Source of the DNA: Weizmannia acidilactici
GTDB taxonomy: Bacteria; Bacillota; Bacilli; Bacillales; Bacillaceae_C
Assembly: GCF_008974225.1 (NCBI RefSeq)
Contig: NZ_BKZR01000028.1
Span: forward strand, 1-46,856
DNA: 46,856 bases
Direction: 5' to 3'
The notes under the pieces were generated by a model, which saw nothing but the letters and a program-made list of their open reading frames with translations, was not told where the DNA came from and did not search any database. The translations under genes were made by a program, and so were the position numbers. Below are positions 1 to 7,744 of this stretch, piece by piece (positions within the stretch are counted from its first letter, which is position 1; every line of letters starts with the position of its first letter).

Positions 1-214
1 CTCTATTAAGACCATTCGTGACAGAATTTCCTTGCCAAACGGTCCTTAGAAGCCCTATTAAGTTCATTCGTGACAGAATTCCCTTGCCTAACAGTCCTTA
101 GAAGCCCTATAAAGACCGGTCATTACATACTTTGCTCTTCTAACGTTTCTTAAAGTATCTATAAGGACAATAGAGAAAAATTTTCTGGTTAAATGGCACT
201 TTTGGGCAGCCTCA
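1..214 (-). repeat. 52-nt tandem repeat array (family R52), truncated by the window edge
   Basis: Two near-identical units occur with an exact 52-nt period: CATTCGTGACAGAAT recurs at 13 and 65, and CCTTAGAAGCCCTAT at 44 and 96. Read on the minus strand the unit matches the arrays at 14840-15067 and 41584-41685, sharing AGGACCGTTT and a GAAATT core. The right end (about 173-214, minus strand GAGGCTGCCCAAAAG) resembles the terminator-like head of those arrays. No reading frame is kept and no spacer diversity is seen, so it is not CRISPR. The array continues off the left edge. Confidence 0.75.
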
Positions 215-255
215 AATGTTAAAATAGATCTCCCACAAGCAGAGCATATACTTAT

Positions 256-666
256 TTACACTGTCTTTTCCAAATGCTTCTCCAATATTCCCCTTATATC
301 TTCCGGAATCGGGCGCGATTTTTGCGCATCGAAATCGAAAAAGACGATGACCGCCTTTCCTCTTGCAATGAGCCGCCCTGTTTCCGCGTCCAGGATTTCA
401 TGGGCCAGCTCGCAGCTCGAATTGCCGATCTTTGAAACACCCGTACGAACCGCAAGCACCTGGTTGTAAAACGCCTGGCTGATGAAATCACATTTCGCCG
501 AAGCCAAAATGATATTAAAATCCTTGATTTCCACGCTCGCGCCGATACTTTCAAAAAACTGAAGCCGGGCATCTTCAAAATAAACAAAATAGCTGGCGTT
601 GTTGATATGCCCGAGCGCATCCGTCTCGCAAAACCGAGGCCTCAATTGGGTTTCGTGCAAATCCAT
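256..666 (-). CDS. Acyl-CoA thioesterase, 4HBT-type hotdog fold
   Basis: A 136-residue single hotdog-domain protein, the normal length for the 4-hydroxybenzoyl-CoA thioesterase/YbgC-like group. The N-terminal motif ETDALGHINNASYFVYFEDA carries the Asp (residue 16) and HxNN segment typical of this family's active site. It probably hydrolyses an acyl-CoA in the cytoplasm. It is the last gene of a leftward operon that also encodes acyl-CoA dehydrogenase, SDR, acyl-CoA ligase and TetR, so a role in releasing or recycling CoA during fatty-acid breakdown is inferred. It lies 5 nt after the TetR stop. The substrate cannot be told from sequence. Confidence 0.85.
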   Translation of the reverse strand: MDLHETQLRPRFCETDALGHINNASYFVYFEDARLQFFESIGASVEIKDFNIILASAKCDFISQAFYNQVLAVRTGVSKIGNSSCELAHEILDAETGRLIARGKAVIVFFDFDAQKSRPIPEDIRGILEKHLEKTV

Positions 667-671
667 TCCCC

Positions 672-1235
672 CTATGCTTTTTCAATACCATGCAGCACAA
701 TGTCCGTAAAAATTTCCGCCACTTCCGCTTCCGATTTGCGCCCCCCGGGATTGAACCATTGATAGCTCCAGTTAACCATGCCGAGAATCGCAAGCGAAGC
801 CAAATTGGCATCCAAATGTGCCGTAAACTCCCCGTTTTCTATGCCTTCCCGGAGCAGCCGCTCAAAACCGAGGCGGAAGGCTTCGCGTTTTTGCAAAATC
901 AGCTCCAGCTTCTCACCACTTAAATTTTTCATCTCCCGGAAAAAGATAATCGCCTTTGCTTTTTCCGTTTTGATGCTCTCAAGCAGCATCAACACAAGTG
1001 CATGCAGCTTCTCCTTGCACGGTTTATCCTCAGCCATGATCGCCGCCTGTTTTTCCAAAAGTTTTGTAATATAGTCCAAATGGATGTCCATCAGGAGCTG
1101 TTCTTTGCTGGAAAAATAATAGTAAAACGTACCCTTCGTCGCGCCGATGCTGTCGACGATGTCCTGGATCGACGTTTCCGTGAAGCCTTTTTGTTCAAAT
1201 AAGCGTATGCTGTGTTCCGTAATTTTCGTTTTCAT
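672..1235 (-). CDS. TetR/AcrR family regulator of the fatty-acid operon
   Basis: About 187 residues with an N-terminal TetR helix-turn-helix (IQDIVDSIGATKGTFYYYF, roughly residues 23-42) and a helical ligand domain. I chose the ATG at 1235, preceded by AGAGGA at good spacing; a TTG at 1250 would overlap that ribosome site. It sits inside the operon, between acyl-CoA ligase and thioesterase. Such embedded TetR proteins in Bacillaceae (FadR-like) usually sense acyl-CoA and repress their own operon. The palindrome at 5011-5024 upstream of the first gene is the obvious target. Autoregulation is inferred. Confidence 0.85.
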   Translation of the reverse strand: MKTKITEHSIRLFEQKGFTETSIQDIVDSIGATKGTFYYYFSSKEQLLMDIHLDYITKLLEKQAAIMAEDKPCKEKLHALVLMLLESIKTEKAKAIIFFREMKNLSGEKLELILQKREAFRLGFERLLREGIENGEFTAHLDANLASLAILGMVNWSYQWFNPGGRKSEAEVAEIFTDIVLHGIEKA

Positions 1236-1307
1236 ACCCGATCCTCTCAATCGTTATTATTATTATTTAGAAAATTATACCATACGCCAGGCTCCACGTT
1301 CCCGTCC

Positions 1308-2921
1308 TTATTCCATCACCTTTTTCTCTTCTTCACGCAGCTTGCGGCGTAAAATTTTCCCGACATTCGTTTTCGGCAGCGCATTCCGGAATTCGATGAT
1401 TTTCGGGCGTTTGTAAGGGGCGAGATGGGCGCTGCAAAATTCTTTCAACGCTTCTTCCGAGAGCTCGTGCCCTTCTTTTAACACAACATACGCCTTGACC
1501 GTTTCGCCGCGGTACGGGTCCGGCACGCCGATTACCACCGCTTCCTTGACGGCGGGATGGGCATACAGCACTTCTTCGACATCGCGCGGATAAACATTGT
1601 ATCCGCTCGCAATGATCATGTCTTTTTTGCGGTCGACGATATAAACGTACCCCTCTTCATCCATTTTCGCGATATCGCCGGTGTACAGCCAGCCGTCCCG
1701 GAGCGCTTCCGCCGTTTCTTCCGGCATGTTCCAATAGCCTTTCATCACCTGCGGGCCTTTTACGATCAGCTCACCGGTTTCGCCCGGCTTCAATTCTTCC
1801 ATGCCTGTTGCCACATCGACAATTTTATAATCGGTCGACGGCAGCCCGACCCCGATGCTGCCCGGTTTCCGCCTTCCGAAAACGGGATTGCAGTGCGTAA
1901 CCGGTGATGCTTCTGAGAGCCCGTATCCTTCGACAATGACGGCGCCCGTTTTTTCTTCAAACTCCCGCAAAAGCCCCATCGGCATCGGCGCGCTTCCGCT
2001 ATTGCACGTTTTAATGGAATGGATGCCGTATTCCATTGCTTTCGGGTGGTTTGTGATCGCGATATACATCGTTGGAACGCCCGGAAAGTATGTCGGCTGC
2101 GTTTCTTTGATCGTCTTGAGCACTTCCTCCAGCTCGAATCTCGGCAGCATGATCGATTCTGCACCGGTATAAACCGCATAATTCATCGCGCAAGTCATCC
2201 CGAACACATGAAAAAGCGGAATGACGGTCAGTACGCGTTCTTTCCCGGGCTCAATGACCGGTTTAAAATATTCAGAAGTCTGGATCAAATTGGCAAGGAG
2301 GTTCCTGTGGGTCAGCATCGCCCCCTTTGACCGGCCGGTTGTGCCGCCGGTGTACTGTAGCACGGCCACATCATGTTCCGGGTCAAACCTGGGAGGCGTA
2401 AAATCCCCGCCCGATTGCAAAAATGCATCAAATAATTCGCCTTCTTCCAATGGTACGGGAGCCGGCTTTAAGCTGGCCACAACCACATTTTTCAGCGCTG
2501 TCTCCGCCCGGACGGCTTTTACTTTCGGATACACATCATCCAGCACAACCATCGTTTCCGCACCCGAGTCGTTTAAAATATGCTTGATTTCAGGTTCGAC
2601 GTACATCGGGTTGACCTGGGTGATTATGGCGCCTGCGGTGAGCGTCCCGTAATAGGCCACTACATATTGCGGGCAGTTCGGCAGCATGATTGCCACCCGT
2701 TCGCCTTTTTTAACCCCTTTTTGCTGGAGGGCGGAAGCAAAAGCAAGCGATGCCTTATAAAGGTCGGTGTATGTCATTTTTCTGCCGTAAAAAGAAATGG
2801 CATTTTGGTCCGGGAACTTTTGGGCTGTGTATGCAAGTATTTGGTGCAACGGATAATCCGGCACTTCAATTTCTTTCGGGATCTCATCCTGATAAACAGC
2901 GTGCCACACTTTGTTTTCCAC
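1308..2921 (-). CDS. Long-chain-fatty-acid--CoA ligase (LcfA/FadD-like)
   Basis: About 537 residues, full length for an ANL-superfamily acyl-CoA synthetase. Visible motifs in order: the AMP-binding P-loop YTGGTTGRSKGAMLTH, GYGLSEASPVTH, the adenylate-binding YTGDIAKMDEEGYVYIVDR and the C-terminal PKTNVGKILRR with the catalytic Lys. It activates a fatty acid with ATP and CoA at the cytoplasmic face of the membrane. The GTG at 2921 is chosen because GGGAGGA lies just upstream; the frame extends about 20 codons further without a better start. It is the third gene of the leftward operon. Chain-length preference is not readable. Confidence 0.92.
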   Translation of the reverse strand: MENKVWHAVYQDEIPKEIEVPDYPLHQILAYTAQKFPDQNAISFYGRKMTYTDLYKASLAFASALQQKGVKKGERVAIMLPNCPQYVVAYYGTLTAGAIITQVNPMYVEPEIKHILNDSGAETMVVLDDVYPKVKAVRAETALKNVVVASLKPAPVPLEEGELFDAFLQSGGDFTPPRFDPEHDVAVLQYTGGTTGRSKGAMLTHRNLLANLIQTSEYFKPVIEPGKERVLTVIPLFHVFGMTCAMNYAVYTGAESIMLPRFELEEVLKTIKETQPTYFPGVPTMYIAITNHPKAMEYGIHSIKTCNSGSAPMPMGLLREFEEKTGAVIVEGYGLSEASPVTHCNPVFGRRKPGSIGVGLPSTDYKIVDVATGMEELKPGETGELIVKGPQVMKGYWNMPEETAEALRDGWLYTGDIAKMDEEGYVYIVDRKKDMIIASGYNVYPRDVEEVLYAHPAVKEAVVIGVPDPYRGETVKAYVVLKEGHELSEEALKEFCSAHLAPYKRPKIIEFRNALPKTNVGKILRRKLREEEKKVME

Positions 2922-2992
2922 TCCAAATCCTCCCTGTTTTTGTTTTATTTGAATCCCGCAAAATATGCGGGGATTTAGCATAAACGTGTTTT

Positions 2993-3766
2993 CTACAGCA
3001 CATGCATACCGCCGTCGACGAGGAGCACATCCCCCGTGACATAATCCGAAGCGGCGGAAGCAAGGAATACGGCGGCGCCTTTCAAATCGTGGTCATAGCC
3101 GAACCGTTTCAGCGGCGTGGCCTCCAAAATCGGGTCTTTCCCGCGCTCGATGATGACCCGGGCCATTTTGGTCGGGAAAAATCCTGGGGCGATCGCGTTG
3201 ACGTTGATGCCGTACCTTCCCCATTTTGCGGCCAAATCTTTTGTAAACGTAATGATCGCGCCTTTGCTCGTGTTGTAGCCAATCGTATCCATAATGCGCG
3301 GATCGACCCCGCCAAGCCCGGCGACAGAGGAAATGTTAATGATTTTGCCGTGCCCCTGTTTGATCATCACTTTCCCAGCCGCCTGGCTCATATGGAAAGT
3401 ACCGGTCACATTGACATTCATCACTTTTTCCCAGGCTTCTGCCGGCATTTCTTCCGCAGGTGCCCCCCATGTCGCCCCACTGTTATTGACGAGGATGTCG
3501 ATTTTTCCGAACTTCTTGACCGTCTCCTCCACAACCCGGTCGACCTGGGCGCGGTTCGTGACATCGCACTCAAGCGCGAGCGTTTTGGCGCCAAGTGCTT
3601 CAATCCGGCCTGCCGCTTCTTCACATACCGCTTTTTTACGCGAACAGAGCACAACATCCGCCCCCGCTTCCGCAAAAGCTGTCGCGATCTGTTCGCCAAG
3701 CCCCCTGCCGCCGCCTGTCACGATCGCAGTTTTTCCTTTTAAACTAAACAATTCGAACACGTTCAT
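2993..3766 (-). CDS. SDR family NAD(P)-dependent oxidoreductase
   Basis: About 257 residues, classical short-chain dehydrogenase. It has the TGGGRGLG dinucleotide-binding turn near the N-terminus, NNSG, the NISSVAG serine and the YNTSK catalytic Tyr-Lys pair. In this operon it probably oxidises a hydroxyacyl-CoA or reduces a ketoacyl intermediate; FabG-like proteins share the motifs and the direction is not determinable. Its 5' end overlaps the 3' end of the acyl-CoA dehydrogenase gene by about 23 bp, a sign of translational coupling. A GTG at 3775 is an alternative start. Confidence 0.9.
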   Translation of the reverse strand: MNVFELFSLKGKTAIVTGGGRGLGEQIATAFAEAGADVVLCSRKKAVCEEAAGRIEALGAKTLALECDVTNRAQVDRVVEETVKKFGKIDILVNNSGATWGAPAEEMPAEAWEKVMNVNVTGTFHMSQAAGKVMIKQGHGKIINISSVAGLGGVDPRIMDTIGYNTSKGAIITFTKDLAAKWGRYGINVNAIAPGFFPTKMARVIIERGKDPILEATPLKRFGYDHDLKGAAVFLASAASDYVTGDVLLVDGGMHVL

Positions 3767-4997
3767 GGGCCGCACTTCCCCCTTCTTGGTATTTTTTCAG
3801 CTCCAGCTTTGCAATCTGCGCAAGGTGCACTTCATCCGGCCCGTCCGCCAGCCGCAATGTACGGGCGTTTGCCCAATGTCTTGCAAGCGGGAAATCGGAC
3901 GAAACGCCGGCTGCGCCGAACGCCTGGATTGCGCGGTCAATGACAGCCAGTGCCATCCGCGGTGCGACCGCTTTGATCATCGCAATTTCTTTTTTCGCTT
4001 CCTTGTTGCCGACCGTATCCATCATATACGCCGCTTTAAGCGTCAACAGCCGCGCCTGTTCAATTTCGATGCGGGACTCAGCCACCCACTGCTGGATGAC
4101 GCCTTGTTTTGCGAGCGGCTTTCCAAACGGCGCACGATTTTGTATGCGCTTGCATAATTCTTCAAGCGCGCGCTCTGCTGCCCCGATCAGCCGCATGCAG
4201 TGGTGGATCCTGCCCGGGCCGAGCCTTCCCTGCGCAATCGCAAATCCTTTTCCTTCGCCCCAAATGATGTTCTCCGCCGGCACGCGCACATTTTCATATG
4301 TAATTTCGGCATGGCCGTGCGGTGCATCGTCATATCCAAAAACCGGCAGCATTCTCTCAATCTTCACCCCCGGCGTATCAAGCGGCACGAGAATCATAGA
4401 CTGCTGCTCATGGCGCGGCGCATCTGGGCCGGTTTTCCCCATCACGATCGCGATTTTGCAGCGTGGATCGCCGGCCCCCGATGACCACCATTTCCGCCCA
4501 TTAATGATATATTCATCGCCATCGCGCACAATGCTGCACGAAATATTGGTCGCATCCGAAGAAGCCACATCCGGCTCCGTCATCGAAAAACAGGAACGGA
4601 TCTCCCCGTTTAAAAGCGGCTTCAGCCATTTCTCCTTCTGTTCTTCGCTCCCATAACGGACAAGCACTTCCATATTCCCGGTATCCGGGGCGTTGCAGTT
4701 AAATATTTCCGGCCCGATGAAAGACCTCCCCATGATTTCGCACAGCGGCGCATACTCCAGATTCGTAAGTCCCGCCCCGTACTCGCTGTCCGGCAAAAAT
4801 AAATTCCACAATCCTTCTTTCTTCGCCTTTGCTTTCAGTTCTTCCATCACCGGCGGCACGGCCCATCTTGTTTCCTGCACATTCAGCTGCTCTTCAAAAA
4901 CCTTTTCATTCGGGTACACATTCTCTTCCATAAAACGCTCAAGCTTTGAAATCAGTTCTTTCACTTTCGGCGAATAATCAAAATTCACACTGCCCAT
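3744..4997 (-). CDS. Acyl-CoA dehydrogenase family protein (ACAD10/11-like)
   Basis: 417 residues, the usual length of a soluble FAD-dependent acyl-CoA dehydrogenase. The flavin-contacting stretch CFSMTEPDVASSDATN, the RKWWSSGAG segment and the C-terminal helical domain ending in RHWANARTLRLADGPDEVH are visible, matching the ACAD10/11 type. It introduces the alpha-beta double bond and passes electrons to ETF. It is the first gene of the operon, with a TetR-type palindrome 14 bp upstream of its start. It overlaps the downstream SDR gene. Substrate length is unknown. Confidence 0.92.
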   Translation of the reverse strand: MGSVNFDYSPKVKELISKLERFMEENVYPNEKVFEEQLNVQETRWAVPPVMEELKAKAKKEGLWNLFLPDSEYGAGLTNLEYAPLCEIMGRSFIGPEIFNCNAPDTGNMEVLVRYGSEEQKEKWLKPLLNGEIRSCFSMTEPDVASSDATNISCSIVRDGDEYIINGRKWWSSGAGDPRCKIAIVMGKTGPDAPRHEQQSMILVPLDTPGVKIERMLPVFGYDDAPHGHAEITYENVRVPAENIIWGEGKGFAIAQGRLGPGRIHHCMRLIGAAERALEELCKRIQNRAPFGKPLAKQGVIQQWVAESRIEIEQARLLTLKAAYMMDTVGNKEAKKEIAMIKAVAPRMALAVIDRAIQAFGAAGVSSDFPLARHWANARTLRLADGPDEVHLAQIAKLELKKYQEGGSAAHERVRIV

Positions 4998-5010
4998 CCC
5001 CCTTTCGCTA

Positions 5011-5024
5011 ACTAACCGGTTAGT
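5011..5024. promoter_or_regulatory. TetR-type operator upstream of the fatty-acid operon
   Basis: ACTAACCGGTTAGT is a perfect 14-bp palindrome, 14 bp before the acyl-CoA dehydrogenase start. Its form matches operators known for TetR/FadR-like regulators of acyl-CoA dehydrogenase operons. Assignment to the TetR at 672-1235 is inferred from operon membership. Confidence 0.75.
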
Positions 5025-5070
5025 ATGTTATTTTAAGTATAAACGAAATCGTATGAAAATTTCAAGAAAA

Positions 5071-5102
5071 AGTGAAGCGGAGGCTGCCCGGCCTTTCCGC
5101 TT
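5071..5102. terminator. Terminator after the lpdD-like gene
   Basis: An AGCGGA/TCCGCT stem with an inner GGC/GCC pair lies directly after the stop of the LpdD-like gene. A T-rich run follows on the minus strand. Confidence 0.55.
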
Positions 5103-5453
5103 TTAAGAAGTTTTTCCCTTCAATTGTTCAATCAATGCATCTCCCAGTTCAATGGCCATTTCTGTCATCCAGTTGATTTCTTCCTTGCTTGCGTTGTCAA
5201 GATGGGTGCCGGACAGAACGGCGAAATTGCCCCTGAAATGCTTGCGGAGGCGGACGGCCACCTCTTCGGTGATATAAAATTCCTTATGGTTTTGCAGTTG
5301 GACTGTCTGCATCGGCTCAAGCCTTGCCCCGGCGGAAATCGTGCCGAGGTGCGGGCGGTCGCCGCCGGAGATCATGACGACAATGTCTTCGCCCATAAAA
5401 CAGGCGTCCAAAACGAGATGGACGCGCCCCTTCGTTTTCTCGAGATGGATCAT
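5103..5453 (-). CDS. LpdD-like prenylated-flavin partner protein
   Basis: About 116 residues, soluble, no signal peptide. The conserved-looking core is VVMISGGDRPHLGTISAG followed by FYITEEVAVRLRKHF. I associate it with the small LpdD-type proteins found beside UbiX in gallate/phenolic-acid decarboxylase loci, annotated as prenylated-flavin chaperones; this rests on motif memory and on context. The ATG at 5453 overlaps the ubiX stop (ATGA) with AGGAGG upstream, so translation is coupled. The catalytic UbiD subunit is absent here. An unrelated UbiX-linked small protein remains possible. Confidence 0.6.
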   Translation of the reverse strand: MIHLEKTKGRVHLVLDACFMGEDIVVMISGGDRPHLGTISAGARLEPMQTVQLQNHKEFYITEEVAVRLRKHFRGNFAVLSGTHLDNASKEEINWMTEMAIELGDALIEQLKGKTS

Positions 5454-6028
5454 CGTTCCACCCTCCTGCTTTTCAACCCGTACCATCTTTTTTCTTCCGG
5501 CGCATGGATCCCGAACTGATCCATAACGCGGTACACAATATGGTTCACAATGTCATCAATCGTTTCCGGCTTGTTGTAAAACGCGGGCATCGGCGGAAAA
5601 ATGACCGCCCCCATCCTGGAGAGGGCAAGCATGTTTTCCAGGTGGATATCGTTGAGCGGCGCTTCCCGCGTTAAAAGCAGCAGTCTTTTCCGTTCTTTTA
5701 ACATCACATCGGCCGCGCGCGTAACAAGGTTATCGGTATACCCGATCCGGATCGAGGCCAGCGTTTTCATGCTGCATGGCGCCACGATCATGCCATCGAC
5801 CTGGAATGAGCCGCTGGAAATCGCCGCCCCCAGATCTTTAAAAGAATAGACAACATCAGCCAGCTTTTCAACTTCTTTAATATGGTACGGGGTTTCCGTT
5901 TCGATATTGACCCTCGCCCATTTTGACATTACCAGATGCGTTTCCACACCTGCCTCTTTCAGCAATTTAAGCAGGCGGATGCCGAAAATCGCTCCCGTCG
6001 CACCCGTCATGCCCACAATGATTTTCAT
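5450..6028 (-). CDS. UbiX family flavin prenyltransferase
   Basis: About 192 residues, the usual length of UbiX/Pad1/BsdB. It shows the N-terminal MTGATGAIFGIRLL flavin-binding loop, the VAPCSMKTLASI motif and the late REAPLNDIHLENM segment. It attaches a dimethylallyl group to FMN, making prFMN for UbiD-type decarboxylases. The ATG at 6028 follows a GGGGGAG ribosome site; upstream codons are not needed. It forms a two-gene unit with the LpdD-like gene. No ubiD lies in the window, so the prFMN client must be elsewhere. The symbol (ubiX, bsdB or padI) is left open. Confidence 0.9.
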   Translation of the reverse strand: MKIIVGMTGATGAIFGIRLLKLLKEAGVETHLVMSKWARVNIETETPYHIKEVEKLADVVYSFKDLGAAISSGSFQVDGMIVAPCSMKTLASIRIGYTDNLVTRAADVMLKERKRLLLLTREAPLNDIHLENMLALSRMGAVIFPPMPAFYNKPETIDDIVNHIVYRVMDQFGIHAPEEKRWYGLKSRRVER

Positions 6029-6106
6029 ATGCTCCCCCGCCTTTTGCACAAAAAATGGATCGGTTGCCGGCCGGAGCCGGATCCATCGTTTTGAAATGAT
6101 AGACTG

Positions 6107-6148
6107 TGTGGATGGCCGCGGATTTACAAAGCCCCCGCGGCCATCAAC
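6107..6148. repeat. Short palindromic element related to the long inverted-repeat family
   Basis: GGATGGCCGCGG and CCGCGGCCATC form a near-perfect hairpin around a short loop. The arm sequence is nearly the same as the termini of the element at 42535-42645, so this looks like an internally deleted copy. It lies upstream of ubiX. Confidence 0.6.
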
Positions 6149-6256
6149 CCAGCCAAATGATAAAGTATATAACCGCTATACAGTCAATCTTTTTTCACAA
6201 ATAGGTTCTCCCTGTACGGAGAGCGTTCATCAGGCGGTGTTTTTACTCGAATGACA

Positions 6257-6590
6257 TTAAGCCCCGCAGCCCCAAAAAAACGGGCGCCGATGTTTATCGA
6301 AAAGCCCGTTCCGATGCGCGTAATGGATGCTGTGCTGGAGGGTCTGGAAGCAGTCAAACCGGCTGAAATCCAGCCCGGAAGACGAAATGGCCAGGCTCAT
6401 GGAAGGGGAAATGCCGACCAGGATGGTTTTCGTGCCCATTAAAGCGGAGGCTGTGCCGATCTTCATCTACATCAAGCGCCGTCAAATCAAGCACCAAGTA
6501 TTTCGCTTTATACTGCGGCAAATTGTTCAGCGTTTTTTCAATCAGTTCATCCGCGCGTTCGTCATCATATTGCCCGATTGAAGTCCGCCT
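6257..6590 (-). pseudogene. Remnant of an RsbR/RsbS-like STAS-domain gene
   Basis: Two minus-strand frames together give a recognisable STAS domain. About 6470-6590 encodes QYDDERADELIEKTLNNLPQ, then AKYLVLDLTALDV. In another frame 6257-6466 encodes TKTILVGISPSMSLA, then SGLDFSRFDCFQTLQHSI. This is the layout of stressosome RsbR C-terminal domains. The segment with the usual phospho-acceptor Thr is lost or scrambled at the junction, and no N-terminal domain is found. A dead fragment is the simplest reading. Confidence 0.6.
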
Positions 6591-6758
6591 ACATTGATAT
6601 TCGGATGTTCGCTCACAGAAAACCCACTCTATTTGGATCAGAATTGGTCATTTCATTATAGCGGCACGCTTTAGACGATTTTATCGAACATGCAAAAACG
6701 CGGAGGGCACTTGTGAGGTTCTGAAAAAGCAATTTTTAACCTTTAACAAATTAAAAGC

Positions 6759-6796
6759 GGCAAGATACCACAACAGATATCTTACCGCTTTTCTTT
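6759..6796. terminator. Terminator downstream of the YebC-family gene
   Basis: AAAAGCGG..AAGATA pairs with TATCTT..CCGCTTTT across a short loop. T-runs lie on both sides, so it may work in both directions. Confidence 0.75.
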
Positions 6797-6828
6797 TGGC
6801 GGCCCGGCACGTGCCCGGCCGCCAAATT

Positions 6829-7548
6829 TTATTCCCCTAAATCCACATTATGGTACACTTGTTGGACGTCTTCCAAATCTTCCAGCGCATCGATCAACTT
6901 TTCAAATTTCGCCTGGTCTGCTTCAGAAAGCGTCACATAGTTTTGCGGCAGCATTGTCAGCTCGGCAACCGTAAATTCCGAGATACCGGCATTTTGGAAA
7001 GCTTCCTGGACAGCGTGGAACTGGTCCGGTTCGGCGTAAACAATGACGGCGCCATCTTCCTCAAACACATCGCGCACATCAATATCCGCTTCCAATAAAA
7101 GTTCGAGCACTTCATCCGCCGTTTTCCCTTCAACGCCGATCACCGCCGTTTTGTCAAACGCATAGGCAACCGAGCCGCTGACGCCCATATTGCCGCCGTT
7201 TTTCCCGAACGCGGCGCGCACTTCGGAAGCGGTGCGGTTCACGTTATTCGTCAACGTATCGACAATCACCATCGAACCGTTCGGGCCGAACCCTTCATAG
7301 CGCAGTTCGTCATAATTTTCATCCGACCCGCCTTTTGCTTTTTCAATCGCGCGGTCAATGATCGATTTCGGCACGCTGTATGTTTTCGCCCGTTCGAGGA
7401 CCATTTTCAAAGCGCTGTTCGACACCGGATCCGGTTCCCCCTGCTTTGCCGCAACATAAATTTCGCGCCCGAATTTTGCATAAATACGGCTTGTGTTTGC
7501 ATCCTTCGCCGCTTTTTTATCCTTTATATTATTCCATTTGCGTCCCAT
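6829..7548 (-). CDS. yeeI: YebC/PmpR family protein, YeeI-like
   Basis: About 239 residues, matching B. subtilis YeeI in length and opening (MGRKWNNIKDKKAAKDAN). Family hallmarks visible: YAKFGREIYVAAKQG, the RAIEKAKGG region and YEGFGPNGSMVIVD, then the acidic C-terminal domain ending in QQVYHNVDLGE. YebC proteins were described as transcription regulators; newer work links the family to relief of ribosome stalling. The ATG at 7548 fits the family N-terminus; a GTG nine bases upstream is possible. It has its own terminator and no operon partner. Confidence 0.9.
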   Translation of the reverse strand: MGRKWNNIKDKKAAKDANTSRIYAKFGREIYVAAKQGEPDPVSNSALKMVLERAKTYSVPKSIIDRAIEKAKGGSDENYDELRYEGFGPNGSMVIVDTLTNNVNRTASEVRAAFGKNGGNMGVSGSVAYAFDKTAVIGVEGKTADEVLELLLEADIDVRDVFEEDGAVIVYAEPDQFHAVQEAFQNAGISEFTVAELTMLPQNYVTLSEADQAKFEKLIDALEDLEDVQQVYHNVDLGE

Positions 7549-7669
7549 TGGGATCACTCACTTTCAAATAAAATTCAGTTTCATACCGTACTCATCCATT
7601 TTTGAATTATACACCAACCGGCCTGTGTTTTTCGAGCCTTTATTGTAGGATGTTAACAAAAAACAAATG

Positions 7670-7696
7670 TAAACTCTCTCTGCTTTCTGCCGATAT
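7670..7696 (+). promoter_or_regulatory. Sigma-D (flagellar/chemotaxis) promoter
   Basis: TAAA at 7670-7673 is followed by exactly 15 bases and then GCCGATAT at 7689-7696. This is the B. subtilis sigma-D consensus with no mismatch. It lies about 50 bp before the chemoreceptor gene, which would place the receptor and the following sugar-binding protein in the motility regulon. Confidence 0.88.
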
Positions 7697-7744
7697 GAAA
7701 GGTGGATGGGATAATTAGAATCCGCATCAAGGAGGTGGGATTTT

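Noticed and set aside
3002..4656. Long plus-strand open frames opposite the SDR and acyl-CoA dehydrogenase genes
   Set aside because: High-GC third positions of the real genes leave open antisense frames. No ribosome sites or domains.
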